Shown here: positions 33,895 to 42,215 of the stretch, one piece after another | How the letters are laid out: every line of letters begins with the position of its first letter | Numbering within the stretch: the first letter of the stretch is position 1 | Source: Quadrisphaera sp. RL12-1S | GTDB lineage: Bacteria > Actinomycetota > Actinomycetes > Actinomycetales > Quadrisphaeraceae | NCBI RefSeq assembly: GCF_014270065.1 | Contig: NZ_JACNME010000002.1 | Coordinates: 186,001-250,000, forward strand | Length of the DNA stretch: 64,000 bases | Direction of reading: 5' to 3' | The notes under the pieces: model-generated | What the model was told of the DNA's origin: nothing | Seen by the model: only the letters and a program-made list of their open reading frames with translations | Database searches by the model: none | Program-made: the position numbers and the translations under genes

Positions 33895-34434
33895 GTGGAC
33901 GACCGCGCCCGGTTCCTCGAGCGAGCTCCCGCGCTGGGGCTGCCGGACTGGTGGCTCACCGCGGGCGCCCTGTTCCAGACGGTGTGGAACGGGCTCGACG
34001 GCCGAGACCCGGCCGCAGGCATCCGTGACGACGACCTCTTCTACGACGACGACGACGTGAGCTACGCCGCCGAGGACCGCGTGATCCAGGCGGCCGCTCG
34101 CCTGTTCGCAGACCTGGACGCCGTCGTCGAGGTCCGCAACGAGGCCCGGGTGCACCTCTGGTACGAGGAGCGCTTCGGCGTGCCGGCGGAGGCGTTCACC
34201 AGCGCCACTGACGCCGTGGACCACTTCGCCTCGACCACCTGCTGCTTCGCCGTCACGACGCTCGCCGGCGGAGGTCTGGAGGTGTACGCCCCGCACGGGT
34301 ACGGCGACCTCTTCGCGCGCCGTGTGCGACCGATCCCCGTCATGGCGCCCCGCGCGGTCTACGAGGCCAAGGAGCGCCGGTGGCAGGCCGAGTGGCCGTC
34401 GCTGCGCGTGGACCCCTGGCCGGACCCGGCCTGA
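33895..34434 (+). CDS. Nucleotidyltransferase-family protein (NTP_transf_6 type)
   Basis: A 179-residue protein of the DUF925/NTP_transf_6 group. The characteristic sequence LGLPDWWLTAGALFQTVWNG, the GIRDDDLFYDDDD acidic motif and the C-terminal VYEAKERRWQAEWPSLRV are present; the acidic run would be the metal-binding centre of the nucleotidyltransferase fold. The biological substrate of the family is unknown. GTG 33895 is preferred since CAGGAT ends seven bases upstream; GTG 33877 and 33871 are alternatives. It is divergent from the low-complexity membrane protein, with 198 bp between them. Confidence 0.83.
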   Translation: MDDRARFLERAPALGLPDWWLTAGALFQTVWNGLDGRDPAAGIRDDDLFYDDDDVSYAAEDRVIQAAARLFADLDAVVEVRNEARVHLWYEERFGVPAEAFTSATDAVDHFASTTCCFAVTTLAGGGLEVYAPHGYGDLFARRVRPIPVMAPRAVYEAKERRWQAEWPSLRVDPWPDPA

Positions 34435-34490
34435 CCCGCACGGGTCTCGCCCGCGCTCGGCGGCGCGTCGACGGTGCCAAGATCACCACC

Positions 34491-35240
34491 GTGCTCTGGT
34501 CGGTGCTGCTCGACGTCGCCCCCGCTGCGATCGGGGTGATGGTGGCGGTGGTCGTGCTGCGCCGAGGGCCGCAGCCCCGCTTCGGGCCGTGGGAGTCGCT
34601 GCGCCGGCAGCTCGCGCGGTACGGCACCTTCGGAGGGCGTGCCAGCCGCTCGGAGCTGTGGTGGCCCTGGCTCGTCATCCTCCTGCTCGACACCGTCCTC
34701 CACCTGGCGTCGTTCCCACTGGCTCACGGGGCCGCCCAGGTCGTCGACGTCGTCCGGTCAGTGATCGCGGCAGTGGTGCTCCTCCCGGGCTTCGCCGTCA
34801 CCGCGCGCCGTCTGCACGACACCGGGCGGTCGGCGTGGTGGTGGCTGCTGGTGCTGACCGTCGTCGGCATCCCGTGGGTGCTCTGGTGGCTCACGCGCCC
34901 CTCGCAGGTCGGTCCCAACCCGTGGGGCCACGGACCCGGGACGTCCCTCCGCCTGCCCCGCACCGAGGGGCAGCCGCGCCCGTGGACGACCACCGGGCCG
35001 GCTCGGCTCGGGGTGCTGTGGAGCACGGTGACGCTGGCGGGAGCCCTCCTGTGGGGCGGGGGCGAGGTCGTGGAGTCGCTGTGGGGAGGCCGTGAGCCGT
35101 CGTCCTCGTGGAGCCTGCTCTCGGCCCTGGGATCCCTGCTCCTCCTCGGAGGGGTCGTGGGCCTGCGAGGTGCTCCGCTGTTCGGCCGGGCGGGGGCGGA
35201 CCCGCGGGCCACTGCTCCAGCGGCCCCGCCGGCGACCTGA
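34491..35240 (+). CDS. DUF805-family membrane protein with C-terminal extension
   Basis: A 249-residue protein. A leading span (VLLDVAPAAIGVMVAVVVL) precedes a DUF805 core: RYGTFGGRASRSELWWPWLV and VTARRLHDTGRSAWWWLLV, both diagnostic. DUF805 proteins are usually about 110-150 residues; here another 90 residues with two more hydrophobic stretches follow. Function unknown. GTG 34491 is supported by CAAGAT ending seven bases upstream; the longer frame from 34380 overlaps the preceding gene. Confidence 0.85.
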   Translation: MLWSVLLDVAPAAIGVMVAVVVLRRGPQPRFGPWESLRRQLARYGTFGGRASRSELWWPWLVILLLDTVLHLASFPLAHGAAQVVDVVRSVIAAVVLLPGFAVTARRLHDTGRSAWWWLLVLTVVGIPWVLWWLTRPSQVGPNPWGHGPGTSLRLPRTEGQPRPWTTTGPARLGVLWSTVTLAGALLWGGGEVVESLWGGREPSSSWSLLSALGSLLLLGGVVGLRGAPLFGRAGADPRATAPAAPPAT

Positions 35241-35350
35241 GGCCGAAGGCAGTGCTCGCTGGTCGTGCTGCGAAATGGTTGGCCGGAGGCGTTGCTCTCC
35301 TGTGACGATCGCACCCGCTGACGTGACGCGAAGGGGTGGAGGTGGCGGCG

Positions 35351-35740
35351 GTGGGCGTGGCGGTGGTCCTCTGCGTGGACGAGCTCCCCAGCCCGCGTCA
35401 CCGCTCCGTGAAGCGCCGCCGACGCGAGACCCGCACGGAGATCCGCCGACGCAACCAGGCGCCGTCACGGGTCGTGGACCGCCTCGACGACGAGGAGGCG
35501 TTGTCGCACTTCCTGGGGGACCCCAACCGCCACGGGCAACCGCTGCTCTCGCGCTGGGCGCCGTTCGGGCGCTGCTGGGTGATCCCGTCGGACGAGGTCT
35601 CGGCGATCGCCGTCGAGGTGGGGCGGGCCCTCGTCGCCGCCGAGTCCGGCAGCGATGAGGCGCTCATGCTCGAGCAGCTCCTGGGCCTGGCCCGGCGTGC
35701 TGCCGCCGAGGACCTCGTGATGCGCGTCTACCCGGACTAG
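35351..35740 (+). CDS. Hypothetical protein
   Basis: A 129-residue protein without a recognised family. An Arg-rich segment (RSVKRRRRETRTEIRRRNQ) is followed by a predicted alpha/beta domain (DEEALSHFLGDPNRHGQPLL, then GRCWVIPSDEVSAIAVEVGR) and a helical C terminus. The basic stretch could bind nucleic acid. GTG 35351 follows GGAGG by eight bases; several other in-frame GTG codons (35336, 35342, 35357) make the start uncertain. It is followed by a 231-bp gap before the MBL gene. Confidence 0.55.
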   Translation: MGVAVVLCVDELPSPRHRSVKRRRRETRTEIRRRNQAPSRVVDRLDDEEALSHFLGDPNRHGQPLLSRWAPFGRCWVIPSDEVSAIAVEVGRALVAAESGSDEALMLEQLLGLARRAAAEDLVMRVYPD

Positions 35741-35773
35741 GCGCTCGGCCCCGGACGGCGATCGGTCCGGCTG

Positions 35774-35961
35774 TCACCAGGTGAGCCAAGCCATGCCTCC
35801 GGGGACGGCCACCACGTCGTCGTCGGTCGGTTCGACGACCACCTCGAGCGCAGGTTCCTCGGACTGCCAGAACCCCTCGGCGTCGACGTCGGATCTGGAG
35901 GTCTCGAGCAGATCGTCGTGCCACAGCGAACACGTGCTCCCGGACGCCGCCTGGCCTCCTA
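35774..35961 (-). other. Possible gene remnant or start-less small ORF
   Basis: On the minus strand a frame ending at 35774 reads WHDDLLETSRSDVDAEGFWQ and then a Val/Asp-rich tail ending PGGMAWLTW. It looks protein-like and GC-rich at third positions, but has no ATG, GTG or TTG in a sensible place; further upstream it runs antisense to the MBL gene. It may be the 3' remnant of a lost gene or chance. Confidence 0.2.
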
Positions 35962-35965
35962 GCGT
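35960..35965 (+). promoter_or_regulatory. -10 element TAGCGT, leaderless start of MBL gene
   Basis: TAGCGT ends six bases before ATG 35972, with no Shine-Dalgarno sequence. Confidence 0.5.
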
Positions 35966-35971
35966 TCGACC

Positions 35972-36730
35972 ATGACCGCACCAGCCACCCGTCCGGAGCG
36001 TCCGGGCTGGGACCACTGGGAGCTCCTGCCCGGCCTGCACCACCTGCGGTGCGGGCACAGCAACGCCTACCTGTGGTGGCCCCGGACTCCCGCGGAGGGC
36101 GGGGCCACCCTCATCGACACCGGTCCGGTCGGCACCTTCCCCCGCCTGCTCCAGACGCTGGCGGAGCTCGACGTCACCGACACCGCGCTCCAGCGCGTGG
36201 TGCTGACCCACTTTCACGACGACCACACCGGTGCAGCCGCCGAGGTCGCCGAGTGGAGCGGTGCCGAGGTGGTCGCCGGCCGGGCCGACGCCGACGTGGT
36301 CCGCGGTCTCACGACCGGACCGGTCCCGGTGCTGACTGCGGCGGAGCAGCAGCTGTTCGCGGCCGTGACCGCCGCTGCCGGCGCCGGGCCGGTCCCTCGG
36401 CCCGAGCCGTGCCGGGTGGACCGGGAGGTGGAGGACGGTGACGTGCTGGACCTCGCCGGAGGAGCCAGGGTCCTCGCGCTGCCCGGGCACACGCCCGGCA
36501 GCATCGCGCTGCACCTGCCGCGGCTGCGGGCGGTGCTGACCGGGGACACCGCGGCCGAGCACGACGGCGTCGTCGTCCTCGGTCCCTTCGGGCTGGACCG
36601 TGCGCAGGTCCGGTCGGACCTGCGGCGCCTGGGTGCGCTCGACGTCGAGGTGGCCTGCTTCGGGCACGGCGAGCCGGTGCTCACCGGAGCCGCCCGGGCG
36701 GTGGCGCAGGCCGGCGACCCCTTCGCCTGA
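35972..36730 (+). CDS. MBL-fold metallo-hydrolase
   Basis: A 252-residue metallo-beta-lactamase-fold protein. The dinuclear metal motif THFHDDHTG (HxHxDH) is intact near residue 75, with further ligands in LPGHTPGSIALHL, LTGDTAAEHDG and the final FGHGEPV. The N-terminal HSNAYLWWP and LIDTGPVGTFPRLLQTL are typical of the glyoxalase II-like branch. It could hydrolyse thioesters, lactones or similar; the substrate is not determinable. ATG 35972 is supported by TAGCGT six bases upstream. The 3' end overlaps the convergent membrane gene by 50 bases. Confidence 0.9.
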   Translation: MTAPATRPERPGWDHWELLPGLHHLRCGHSNAYLWWPRTPAEGGATLIDTGPVGTFPRLLQTLAELDVTDTALQRVVLTHFHDDHTGAAAEVAEWSGAEVVAGRADADVVRGLTTGPVPVLTAAEQQLFAAVTAAAGAGPVPRPEPCRVDREVEDGDVLDLAGGARVLALPGHTPGSIALHLPRLRAVLTGDTAAEHDGVVVLGPFGLDRAQVRSDLRRLGALDVEVACFGHGEPVLTGAARAVAQAGDPFA

Positions 36731-37202
36731 CGGTGGTCCGCAGTCCGGCCGCTCGATCCGCGTCCCCGTGCAGCGGCTCCACGACCCACCTCCGCGTGGT
36801 GGTGACGCACGCGGCGACCAGCCCGAGCAGCACCACCTGGAGGAGCGCAGCGACCCCTGGGCCGTCGTCGGTGTCGCTGAGGACGAACGTCAGCGCCAGC
36901 ACCGTCACGGCGGCAGGCCATGCGAAGAGCAGCCCCAGCACGAGGCCCCTGCGCCGCGGCGCCCGAGCCGCGACGACCAGGCCCGTGGCGGCGCACAGGA
37001 CTGCCGTGGGCACCCCGCAGGCAGCGCCCACCAGGGCAGCCACGAGCAGGAAGCCGCCGCCGTCGAACAGCGTGCCGCCTTCCAGCGCGGTGACCAGCAG
37101 CACCAGGACCGACGCCGTGAGAGCTCCGGTCAGCACTCCGACGGCGAGGAGGCGCACGGCTGCGCTGAACCACGCCGTGGACCAGACGCCAGGGGCAGCC
37201 AC
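36681..37202 (-). CDS. Hypothetical four-span membrane protein
   Basis: A 173-residue membrane protein with four hydrophobic spans, including AAVRLLAVGVLTGALTASVL, FLLVAALVGAACGVPTAVL and VAALLQVVLLGLVAACV, and an Arg-rich C-terminal tail (TVRRRGRRPAPPPGRLR). No family recognised. The tail is encoded antisense to the last 50 bases of the MBL gene, so it may not be conserved. GTG 37202 is chosen, with CACACT six bases upstream as a weak -10. Confidence 0.55.
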   Translation of the reverse strand: MAAPGVWSTAWFSAAVRLLAVGVLTGALTASVLVLLVTALEGGTLFDGGGFLLVAALVGAACGVPTAVLCAATGLVVAARAPRRRGLVLGLLFAWPAAVTVLALTFVLSDTDDGPGVAALLQVVLLGLVAACVTTTRRWVVEPLHGDADRAAGLRTTVRRRGRRPAPPPGRLR

Positions 37203-37282
37203 GTGATCAGTGTGGGGGTGGCAGGTTCTGGACCGATGGCATCCTCGACCACGGCGTGCCGGTTCGAGCTCCGTGGACCTGG

Positions 37283-38047
37283 TCACAGGCCCCCTGCGAC
37301 GCGCAGGACCGCTCCGGTGACGTAGGCCGCGTCGGGCCCCAGCACCCAAGCGACGGCGGAGGCCACCTCCTCCGGCCGTCCCACGCGTCCGACGGGGATG
37401 CGCGGCAGCACGCGCTCCAGCCGTCCGGGGTCACCGGCGGCCGCGTGGATGTCGGTGGCGACGACGCCGGGGGCGACGGCGTTCACCCTCACGCCCTCCG
37501 CGGCCAGCTCCTTGGAGAGTCCGGTGGTCAAGGCCTCCAGGCCCGCTTTGGCCGCGGCGTAGTGGACGTACTCGTGCGCAGAGCCGAGCGTCGCCGCTGC
37601 GGAGGAGATGTTGACGATGGCGCCGCCGGACCCACCCCGCGCGGTGGACATCACCTGTGCGGCGCGGCGGGCGCACCAGATGGCGCCGAGGAGGTTGGTC
37701 TCCACCACCTGGGAGATGACGTCGACAGGGGTGTCGGCGAGGTCGCCGATGTGGGCGGTCACGCCCGCGTTGTTGACCAGTCCGGTGACCGGACCCAGGT
37801 CGCTCGCCGCGTCGAAGAGGCGGTCCGCGACGGCGGGGTCGCGCACGTCACCGGCGACGACGACCACCGCGGCGCCCGCGGCTCGCGCCGCAGCGGCGAC
37901 GGACTCGACGGAGGCACGGTCGGTGAGGTGGCCCAGGACCAGGTCGTGCCCTTGCCGGGCCAGCAGCCCGGCGGTCGCGGCTCCGATGCCGCGTCCGGCG
38001 CCGGTGATGACCGTGACCGCTCGTCCGACGGGCTCCTCATGCGACAT
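37283..38047 (-). CDS. SDR-family oxidoreductase
   Basis: A 254-residue classical short-chain dehydrogenase. The NAD(P)-binding TGAGRGIGAAT is at residues 15-25, followed by VVAGDVRD, LVNNAGV, the catalytic Ser in IVNISSAAAT and the Tyr/Lys of YVHYAAAKAG. The C terminus AYVTGAVLRVAGGL is typical of FabG-like SDRs. The substrate is unknown. ATG 38047 is favoured because CAAGAT ends six bases upstream; GTG 38065 is an in-frame alternative. Confidence 0.92.
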   Translation of the reverse strand: MSHEEPVGRAVTVITGAGRGIGAATAGLLARQGHDLVLGHLTDRASVESVAAAARAAGAAVVVVAGDVRDPAVADRLFDAASDLGPVTGLVNNAGVTAHIGDLADTPVDVISQVVETNLLGAIWCARRAAQVMSTARGGSGGAIVNISSAAATLGSAHEYVHYAAAKAGLEALTTGLSKELAAEGVRVNAVAPGVVATDIHAAAGDPGRLERVLPRIPVGRVGRPEEVASAVAWVLGPDAAYVTGAVLRVAGGL

Positions 38048-38053
38048 GGGGCG

Positions 38054-38059
38054 ATCTTG
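38054..38059 (-). promoter_or_regulatory. -10 element CAAGAT, leaderless start of SDR gene
   Basis: On the minus strand CAAGAT ends six bases before ATG 38047. The same hexamer ends seven bases before the DUF805 start. Confidence 0.4.
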
Positions 38060-38091
38060 CGCCACGTCACGGTGGGTCCGTCAGCGGGCGC

Positions 38092-38754
38092 TCAGCGATC
38101 CCGTGGGGCGCCGAGGTGGGAGAGGGCAGCGTCCGTCAGACCGTGGACGCTGGTCGTCGGATCGGGCGTCCAGTCCGCTCGTTCCAGCGTGAAGTTGAGC
38201 TGCAGGTGCCGCCTGCCGTCCCCGCTGCGCACCGTGGTCCCGTTCTCCCGGTAGCCCAGAGCTCGAGAGATGGCGAGAGACGGCGCGTTGTCCGACCACG
38301 CCGATGACTCAGCGCGCAGGGCACCGAGGGCGAAGGCGAGGTGGAGCACCGCTGCGCGCATGGTCCGTCCGTACCCGCGCCTCTGGTGCTCAGGCGTGAT
38401 CCAGGACCCCGTCGAGACGGTGCGCGTGACGGCGAAGTCCTGCGCGCCGATCTCCTGGACGCCGATGCACCGTCCACCCACCTCGACGGCCAGCAGCAGG
38501 TTCCACCGACGAGGTGACCAGTCGGCGAGCGAGGCCCAGTAGTAGCGCAGGAAGGCGCGGCCGGCCTCGGTGGGCTCACCTCCGCTCCAGCCCGCCACGG
38601 GCGAGCGTGGCAGGAACCGGTTCTGAGGGTCGTAGATGGTGGTGCTGGCCAGGGCGGCGAGCTGCGCGAGCTGGTCCTCGTCGGGGCTCCTGAGCTGCAC
38701 GTCGGAGGCGCTCACCCGAATGCCGAAGGTGGGCCAGAGCTCGGCGATGGGCAT
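38092..38754 (-). CDS. GNAT-family N-acetyltransferase
   Basis: A 220-residue RimJ/RimL-like acetyltransferase. The acetyl-CoA loop is in WITPEHQRRGYGRTMRAAVL (Q/RxxGxG), preceded by RCIGVQEIGAQDFAVTR and followed by AESSAWSDNAPSLAISRALG YREN-type C-terminal motifs. It may acetylate a protein N terminus or small molecule. ATG 38754 is preceded by GGGAGGA about seven bases upstream. It is followed by the SDR gene 44 bp away on the same strand. Confidence 0.88.
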   Translation of the reverse strand: MPIAELWPTFGIRVSASDVQLRSPDEDQLAQLAALASTTIYDPQNRFLPRSPVAGWSGGEPTEAGRAFLRYYWASLADWSPRRWNLLLAVEVGGRCIGVQEIGAQDFAVTRTVSTGSWITPEHQRRGYGRTMRAAVLHLAFALGALRAESSAWSDNAPSLAISRALGYRENGTTVRSGDGRRHLQLNFTLERADWTPDPTTSVHGLTDAALSHLGAPRDR

Positions 38755-38846
38755 GGGGCATCCTCCCGCTGTTCCTCGTCAGGGCCGCAGACTGCCTGCT
38801 CACTGCTGGGCCGCGGCGCGGCGTCCGAGCGGGCGATCTCCCCGCG

Positions 38847-39635
38847 TCACGGGGTCGGGGAGGCGTCGGGGAAGCCGGCGCACGCCAGCTCGTGGAACCC
38901 GGCGCGGGTGGTCAGTACCGGAGTGGAGCCCCTGTCGCCCTCGGGGTCGTACGCGGAGTAGAGCACCGCATCAGGTCCGGCTGCCACCACCGAGGCCAGT
39001 TCCGCCGCGCCGAAGTCCACCTGGCGCAGCTCGCTCTGCCGCCCGGACGCGGAGACGATGACGAACTCGACGGAGTCCAGGGGCAGCGACGCGGGAGCTC
39101 CGGTCCAGCCTGACGGTGGTGCCAGCAGCGGCACCGTCGTCGGCGCGGTGACCGGTGCCGGAGCCTGCAGGGCCGCGATGAACGCGTTCGTGCCTCCGGT
39201 GTTGGGGCCGACCACGCTGATGGTGTCCACCGCGCCGCGACACACCTCCAGCACCAGTACGGGATCGCCCGCAGCGTCGGCGGCGAGCCCTACCTGGCCG
39301 TTGACGCCCGCCAGTCCGCCGTCGGGGCCGGTGTCACCGGGGAGCACCCTGTTGACCACCTGCAGCGCGACCACCAGGACGGCGGCTGCGACGACCGGCA
39401 CGAGCAGAGCGCCTCTGCCCAGACGGACGCGGTGCGCCGCCAGCAGCGCCCCGCTGGCCACCACGGTGAGGAGCCCCGCGCCGGCCACGACCTGGGCAGC
39501 GACGTAGATGAAGAACCCGCCGATGTTGGGGCCGCCCCAGCTGAGCGGGTACAGCGTGCGCAGCACCCGGTCGGTGATCTGCCACGACAGGCCGAGCGCG
39601 AGCAGGGCCGCCCCGGTCCACCAGGCCCTGGTCAT
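38847..39635 (-). CDS. Hypothetical membrane protein with external domain
   Basis: A 262-residue protein. Three N-terminal spans (GAALLALGLSWQITDRVL, IYVAAQVVAGAGLLTVVAS, GALLVPVVAAAVLVVALQVV) are followed by a roughly 160-residue domain that should lie outside: DPVLVLEVCRGAVDTISVVG, LPLDSVEFVIVSASGRQSEL, VLTTRAGFHELACAGFP. It has two well-separated cysteines. No family recognised. ATG 39635 is used; CAGAGC ends five bases upstream. It sits between the GNAT and P-loop genes on the same strand. Confidence 0.65.
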   Translation of the reverse strand: MTRAWWTGAALLALGLSWQITDRVLRTLYPLSWGGPNIGGFFIYVAAQVVAGAGLLTVVASGALLAAHRVRLGRGALLVPVVAAAVLVVALQVVNRVLPGDTGPDGGLAGVNGQVGLAADAAGDPVLVLEVCRGAVDTISVVGPNTGGTNAFIAALQAPAPVTAPTTVPLLAPPSGWTGAPASLPLDSVEFVIVSASGRQSELRQVDFGAAELASVVAAGPDAVLYSAYDPEGDRGSTPVLTTRAGFHELACAGFPDASPTP

Positions 39636-39762
39636 GCGGCGCTCTGCCGAGCGGGGGCGAGGGTGGAGCGCGGCGTGATCACGTGCTGAGGGAACCAGCG
39701 CAGCGGCCGGGGTGGAAGCCGCCGCACTGTGAACGGGATGGTCGAAGCCGTGCGCTGGCGCG

Positions 39763-40263
39763 TCAGCAAGGCTTTCCGGTCCCCGTGAGCCGCTCGATCT
39801 CGTCCACCACCTGCGCCACCGGCCTCGTGGCGTCGACCGGGGTCCCCTCGGGCAGGTCCCGCCCGGTGCGGTGGAGCTCCTCCACCAGGGCGCGCTCCTC
39901 GGGGGCGGCCCCAAACTCGTCGGCCGGGCGCGCGTCGAGCCGCCGCAGGAGCGTCGCGCGGTCGACGGTGAGCACGAGGACCCCGTCCCACGCGGCCGTG
40001 AACTCCGCGTGGTTGCGCGCCCCGCCGCAGAAGTACGTCACCTCGTGGGTGGTGTCCGCGAGCAGGGCCCGGACCTTCGCCACGTCCCACAGGTGGTGCT
40101 CGTGCCCGCCGTCGGCGACAGGCGCACCCGTCACCGGGTCGCCCCGGTAGGCGAGCTCGCGGTCGCCGTGCACCACGTGGTGGCCGCGTCGCTGCAGCTC
40201 CTCACCGACCGTCGTCTTGCCGCTGCAGGAGACGCCGTCGACGAGGTGGTTGTGGCGGCCCAC
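39763..40263 (-). CDS. P-loop AAA-family ATPase / small-molecule kinase-like protein
   Basis: A 166-residue P-loop protein. Walker A is DGVSCSGKTTVGEEL at residues 9-23, followed by GHHVVHGDRELAYRGDPVTG, a lid-like segment with TYFCGGARNHAEFTAAW, and VLVLTVDRATLLRRLDAR. This resembles the adenylate/shikimate-kinase-like AAA_18/AAA_33 proteins. The substrate is unknown. GTG 40263 is favoured over 40272 and ATG 40311 because TACCGT ends seven bases upstream. It is divergent from the nucleotidyltransferase gene. Confidence 0.82.
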   Translation of the reverse strand: MGRHNHLVDGVSCSGKTTVGEELQRRGHHVVHGDRELAYRGDPVTGAPVADGGHEHHLWDVAKVRALLADTTHEVTYFCGGARNHAEFTAAWDGVLVLTVDRATLLRRLDARPADEFGAAPEERALVEELHRTGRDLPEGTPVDATRPVAQVVDEIERLTGTGKPC

Positions 40264-40349
40264 GGTCCGCACGGTAGGGAGCGCGCGGGACCGGGTCACG
40301 CCGAATTCCATGGCGCGCGGCGTCGGCGGGCCCGAGGATCGCCCCCGTG

Positions 40350-40853
40350 ATGGCCGCACCCACCGCGCTCGACCTCCTGCGCCTCCTCCAGCGCGCCAGC
40401 GACGCCGTGTGGGTGGACGGCGGATGGGGCGTGGACGCCCTGCTGGGGGAGCAGACCCGGCCGCACGCTGACCTCGACGTCGTCCTCCCCGCTGCCGACG
40501 TCTCCCGCGTGCGGCAGCTGCTCGAGGACGGCGGCTTCGCTGTCCTGAGGCAGTGGCTGCCCACCGCGCTCGCGCTGCGCCACCCCGACGGGCGGGAGGT
40601 GGACCTGCACCCCGTCACCCCCACCGACGACGGCGGCGGCGACCAGCAGCTGCCGCCGCCCGACCCGCCCTTCCACTACGGACCCCCCGTGGTTGGCCGG
40701 CTGGACGGCGAGGAGGTGCTCTGCGTCAGCGCCGAGTCACAGCTGCGCGCGCACGTCGGCTACGAGCCGCAGCCGGAGGACCGCGCCGACGTGCGCGCCC
40801 TGGCCGAGCGGTTCGGCCTGCCGCTGCCCGAGGGTTACGGACCCCTGCCCTGA
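40350..40853 (+). CDS. Aminoglycoside/lincosamide nucleotidyltransferase-like protein
   Basis: A 167-residue protein of the Aminoglyc_resit (LinB/AadB-like) group. The metal motif is in VWVDGGWGVDALLGEQTRPH followed by ADLDVVLP (GGW...D...DLD), and HPDGREVDLHPV provides the third acid. The family adenylylates aminoglycosides or lincosamides in resistance strains, but chromosomal members are mostly uncharacterised; no resistance should be assumed. ATG 40350 is used; GTG 40347 directly precedes it. It is first in a rightward run of four genes. Confidence 0.85.
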   Translation: MAAPTALDLLRLLQRASDAVWVDGGWGVDALLGEQTRPHADLDVVLPAADVSRVRQLLEDGGFAVLRQWLPTALALRHPDGREVDLHPVTPTDDGGGDQQLPPPDPPFHYGPPVVGRLDGEEVLCVSAESQLRAHVGYEPQPEDRADVRALAERFGLPLPEGYGPLP

Positions 40854-40926
40854 CGGCCGATGAGTTCCGACCCCTCGACAGGTCTCAGCGACGAGACGCC
40901 GACGACCGACCCACCGCGGAGGAACC

Positions 40927-41223
40927 GTGTCCTACCAGGCCTACCTCGACGCCGTCGAGGCCGAGAGCGGCAAGACGCCGCGCCAGCTGCTCGACCTCGC
41001 CGCCGAGCGCGGCTACGGCCCGGCCACCAAGGCCGGTGAGGTGGTCGCGTGGTTGGCGGAGGACTTCGGCATCGGCCGTGGCCACGCCATGGCCTTCTAC
41101 GGCGTGCTGAAGAACGGCCCCACCATCAGCGACAAGCACGTCGGCACCACGGGCAACCACCGCGACGCCTCCACCGAGCTGCACCTGGACGGCGTGGCCA
41201 ACCGCCCTCCAGCCGCCGGCTGA
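40927..41223 (+). CDS. DUF4287-domain small protein
   Basis: A 98-residue protein. SYQAYLDAVEAESGKTPRQL, TKAGEVVAWLAEDFGIGRGH and AMAFYGVLKNG are the conserved DUF4287 sequence, a short helical domain of unknown function found singly or in front of DUF5655. The C-terminal 30 residues are polar and variable. GTG 40927 is preceded by GGAGG five to six bases away, which fixes the start. Confidence 0.9.
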   Translation: MSYQAYLDAVEAESGKTPRQLLDLAAERGYGPATKAGEVVAWLAEDFGIGRGHAMAFYGVLKNGPTISDKHVGTTGNHRDASTELHLDGVANRPPAAG

Positions 41224-41282
41224 CCGCCAGAGCGGGGGTGGAGGACGTCGAAATGGCGTGGTCCGCGGACGGCCACCGGTCC

Positions 41283-41288
41283 TAGCGT
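41283..41288 (+). promoter_or_regulatory. -10 element TAGCGT, leaderless start of phosphotransferase
   Basis: TAGCGT ends six bases before ATG 41295, identical in hexamer and spacing to the MBL gene. Confidence 0.5.
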
Positions 41289-41294
41289 GCCCGC

Positions 41295-42215
41295 ATGGCG
41301 CTCGACGACCCCCGCGTGGAGGCCGACGCGGCCCTGGTCCGTCGGCTCCTGCGCGAGCAGCTGCCGCAGTTCGCGGACCTGCCCGTCGTCGCCGTCGCCG
41401 CGCAGGGCAACGACAACCGCACCTTCCGCCTCGGGGACGACCTCACCGTCAGGCTCCCCTCCCACCAGCGCTACGCCGCGGGCATCGCCAAGGAGGACGC
41501 CGCCCTCCCGCTGCTGCGCCGCCACCTGAGCACGCGGGTCCCCGAGGTGGTCGCCACCGGCCGCCCGAGCCCGGCGTTCGGCATGCCCTTCTCGGTGCGC
41601 CGCTGGCTGCCGGGCACGGCGCTCGATGCGACCGCAGCCGTCGTCGACGACGAACAGCTCGCCGTTGACGTCGGCGCGTTCCTGCGCGAGCTGCGCGCCG
41701 CCCCCACCGCGGGCGGGCCGGCCGGCGGCCTGCACTCCTTCTTCCGCGGCTGCCACCCCAGCGCCTGCGGCCACGAGGTGCAGCTCGCGCTGGCGCAGCT
41801 GGCGGGTGTGGTGGACGCCGCCGCGTGCGAGCGCGTGTGGGCGCGGGCGCTCCTCACGGTGTGGCAGCACCCGCCCGTCTGGTTCCACGGCGACGTCGCC
41901 CCCGGGAACCTGCTGGTCGACGACGACGACGACGACGCAGCAGCGCTCGCGGCTGCCATCGACTTCGGGACCTGCGGCGTCGGCGACCCCGCCTGCGACC
42001 TCGTCCTCGCGTGGACCCGCTTCGACGGTGACGCGCGGGCGGTGTTCCGCGAGGCGGCCGGCCTGGACGAGGGCACCTGGGCCCGGGGTCGCGCGTGGGC
42101 GCTGTGGAAGGCGCTCATCGTCCTCGCCGAGCTGCGCGGCCTTGGCGAGCAGCGGCGTCCCGGCGAGGAGGAGGCCCAGCTCCTCATCGTCGACCGCGTC
42201 CTGGCCGACGCCTGA
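41295..42215 (+). CDS. Aminoglycoside phosphotransferase-family kinase-like protein
   Basis: A 306-residue APH/choline-kinase-fold protein. The catalytic loop is WFHGDVAPGNLLVDDDD and the metal-binding DFGTCGVGDPACDLVLAWT follows at the usual distance. The N lobe includes GNDNRTFRLGDDLTVRLPSH. Substrates of such proteins range from aminoglycosides and macrolides to sugars and fructosamine. A run of six aspartates follows the catalytic loop, encoded by a GAC repeat. The TGA overlaps the next ATG (TGATG). TAGCGT six bases upstream supports the ATG. Confidence 0.9.
   Translation: MALDDPRVEADAALVRRLLREQLPQFADLPVVAVAAQGNDNRTFRLGDDLTVRLPSHQRYAAGIAKEDAALPLLRRHLSTRVPEVVATGRPSPAFGMPFSVRRWLPGTALDATAAVVDDEQLAVDVGAFLRELRAAPTAGGPAGGLHSFFRGCHPSACGHEVQLALAQLAGVVDAAACERVWARALLTVWQHPPVWFHGDVAPGNLLVDDDDDDAAALAAAIDFGTCGVGDPACDLVLAWTRFDGDARAVFREAAGLDEGTWARGRAWALWKALIVLAELRGLGEQRRPGEEEAQLLIVDRVLADA

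Noticed and set aside
40350-42215. Reading the nucleotidyltransferase and phosphotransferase-like genes as a resistance island
   Set aside because: Composition matches the surroundings, there is no mobile element, and such family members are common in environmental chromosomes with unknown substrates.
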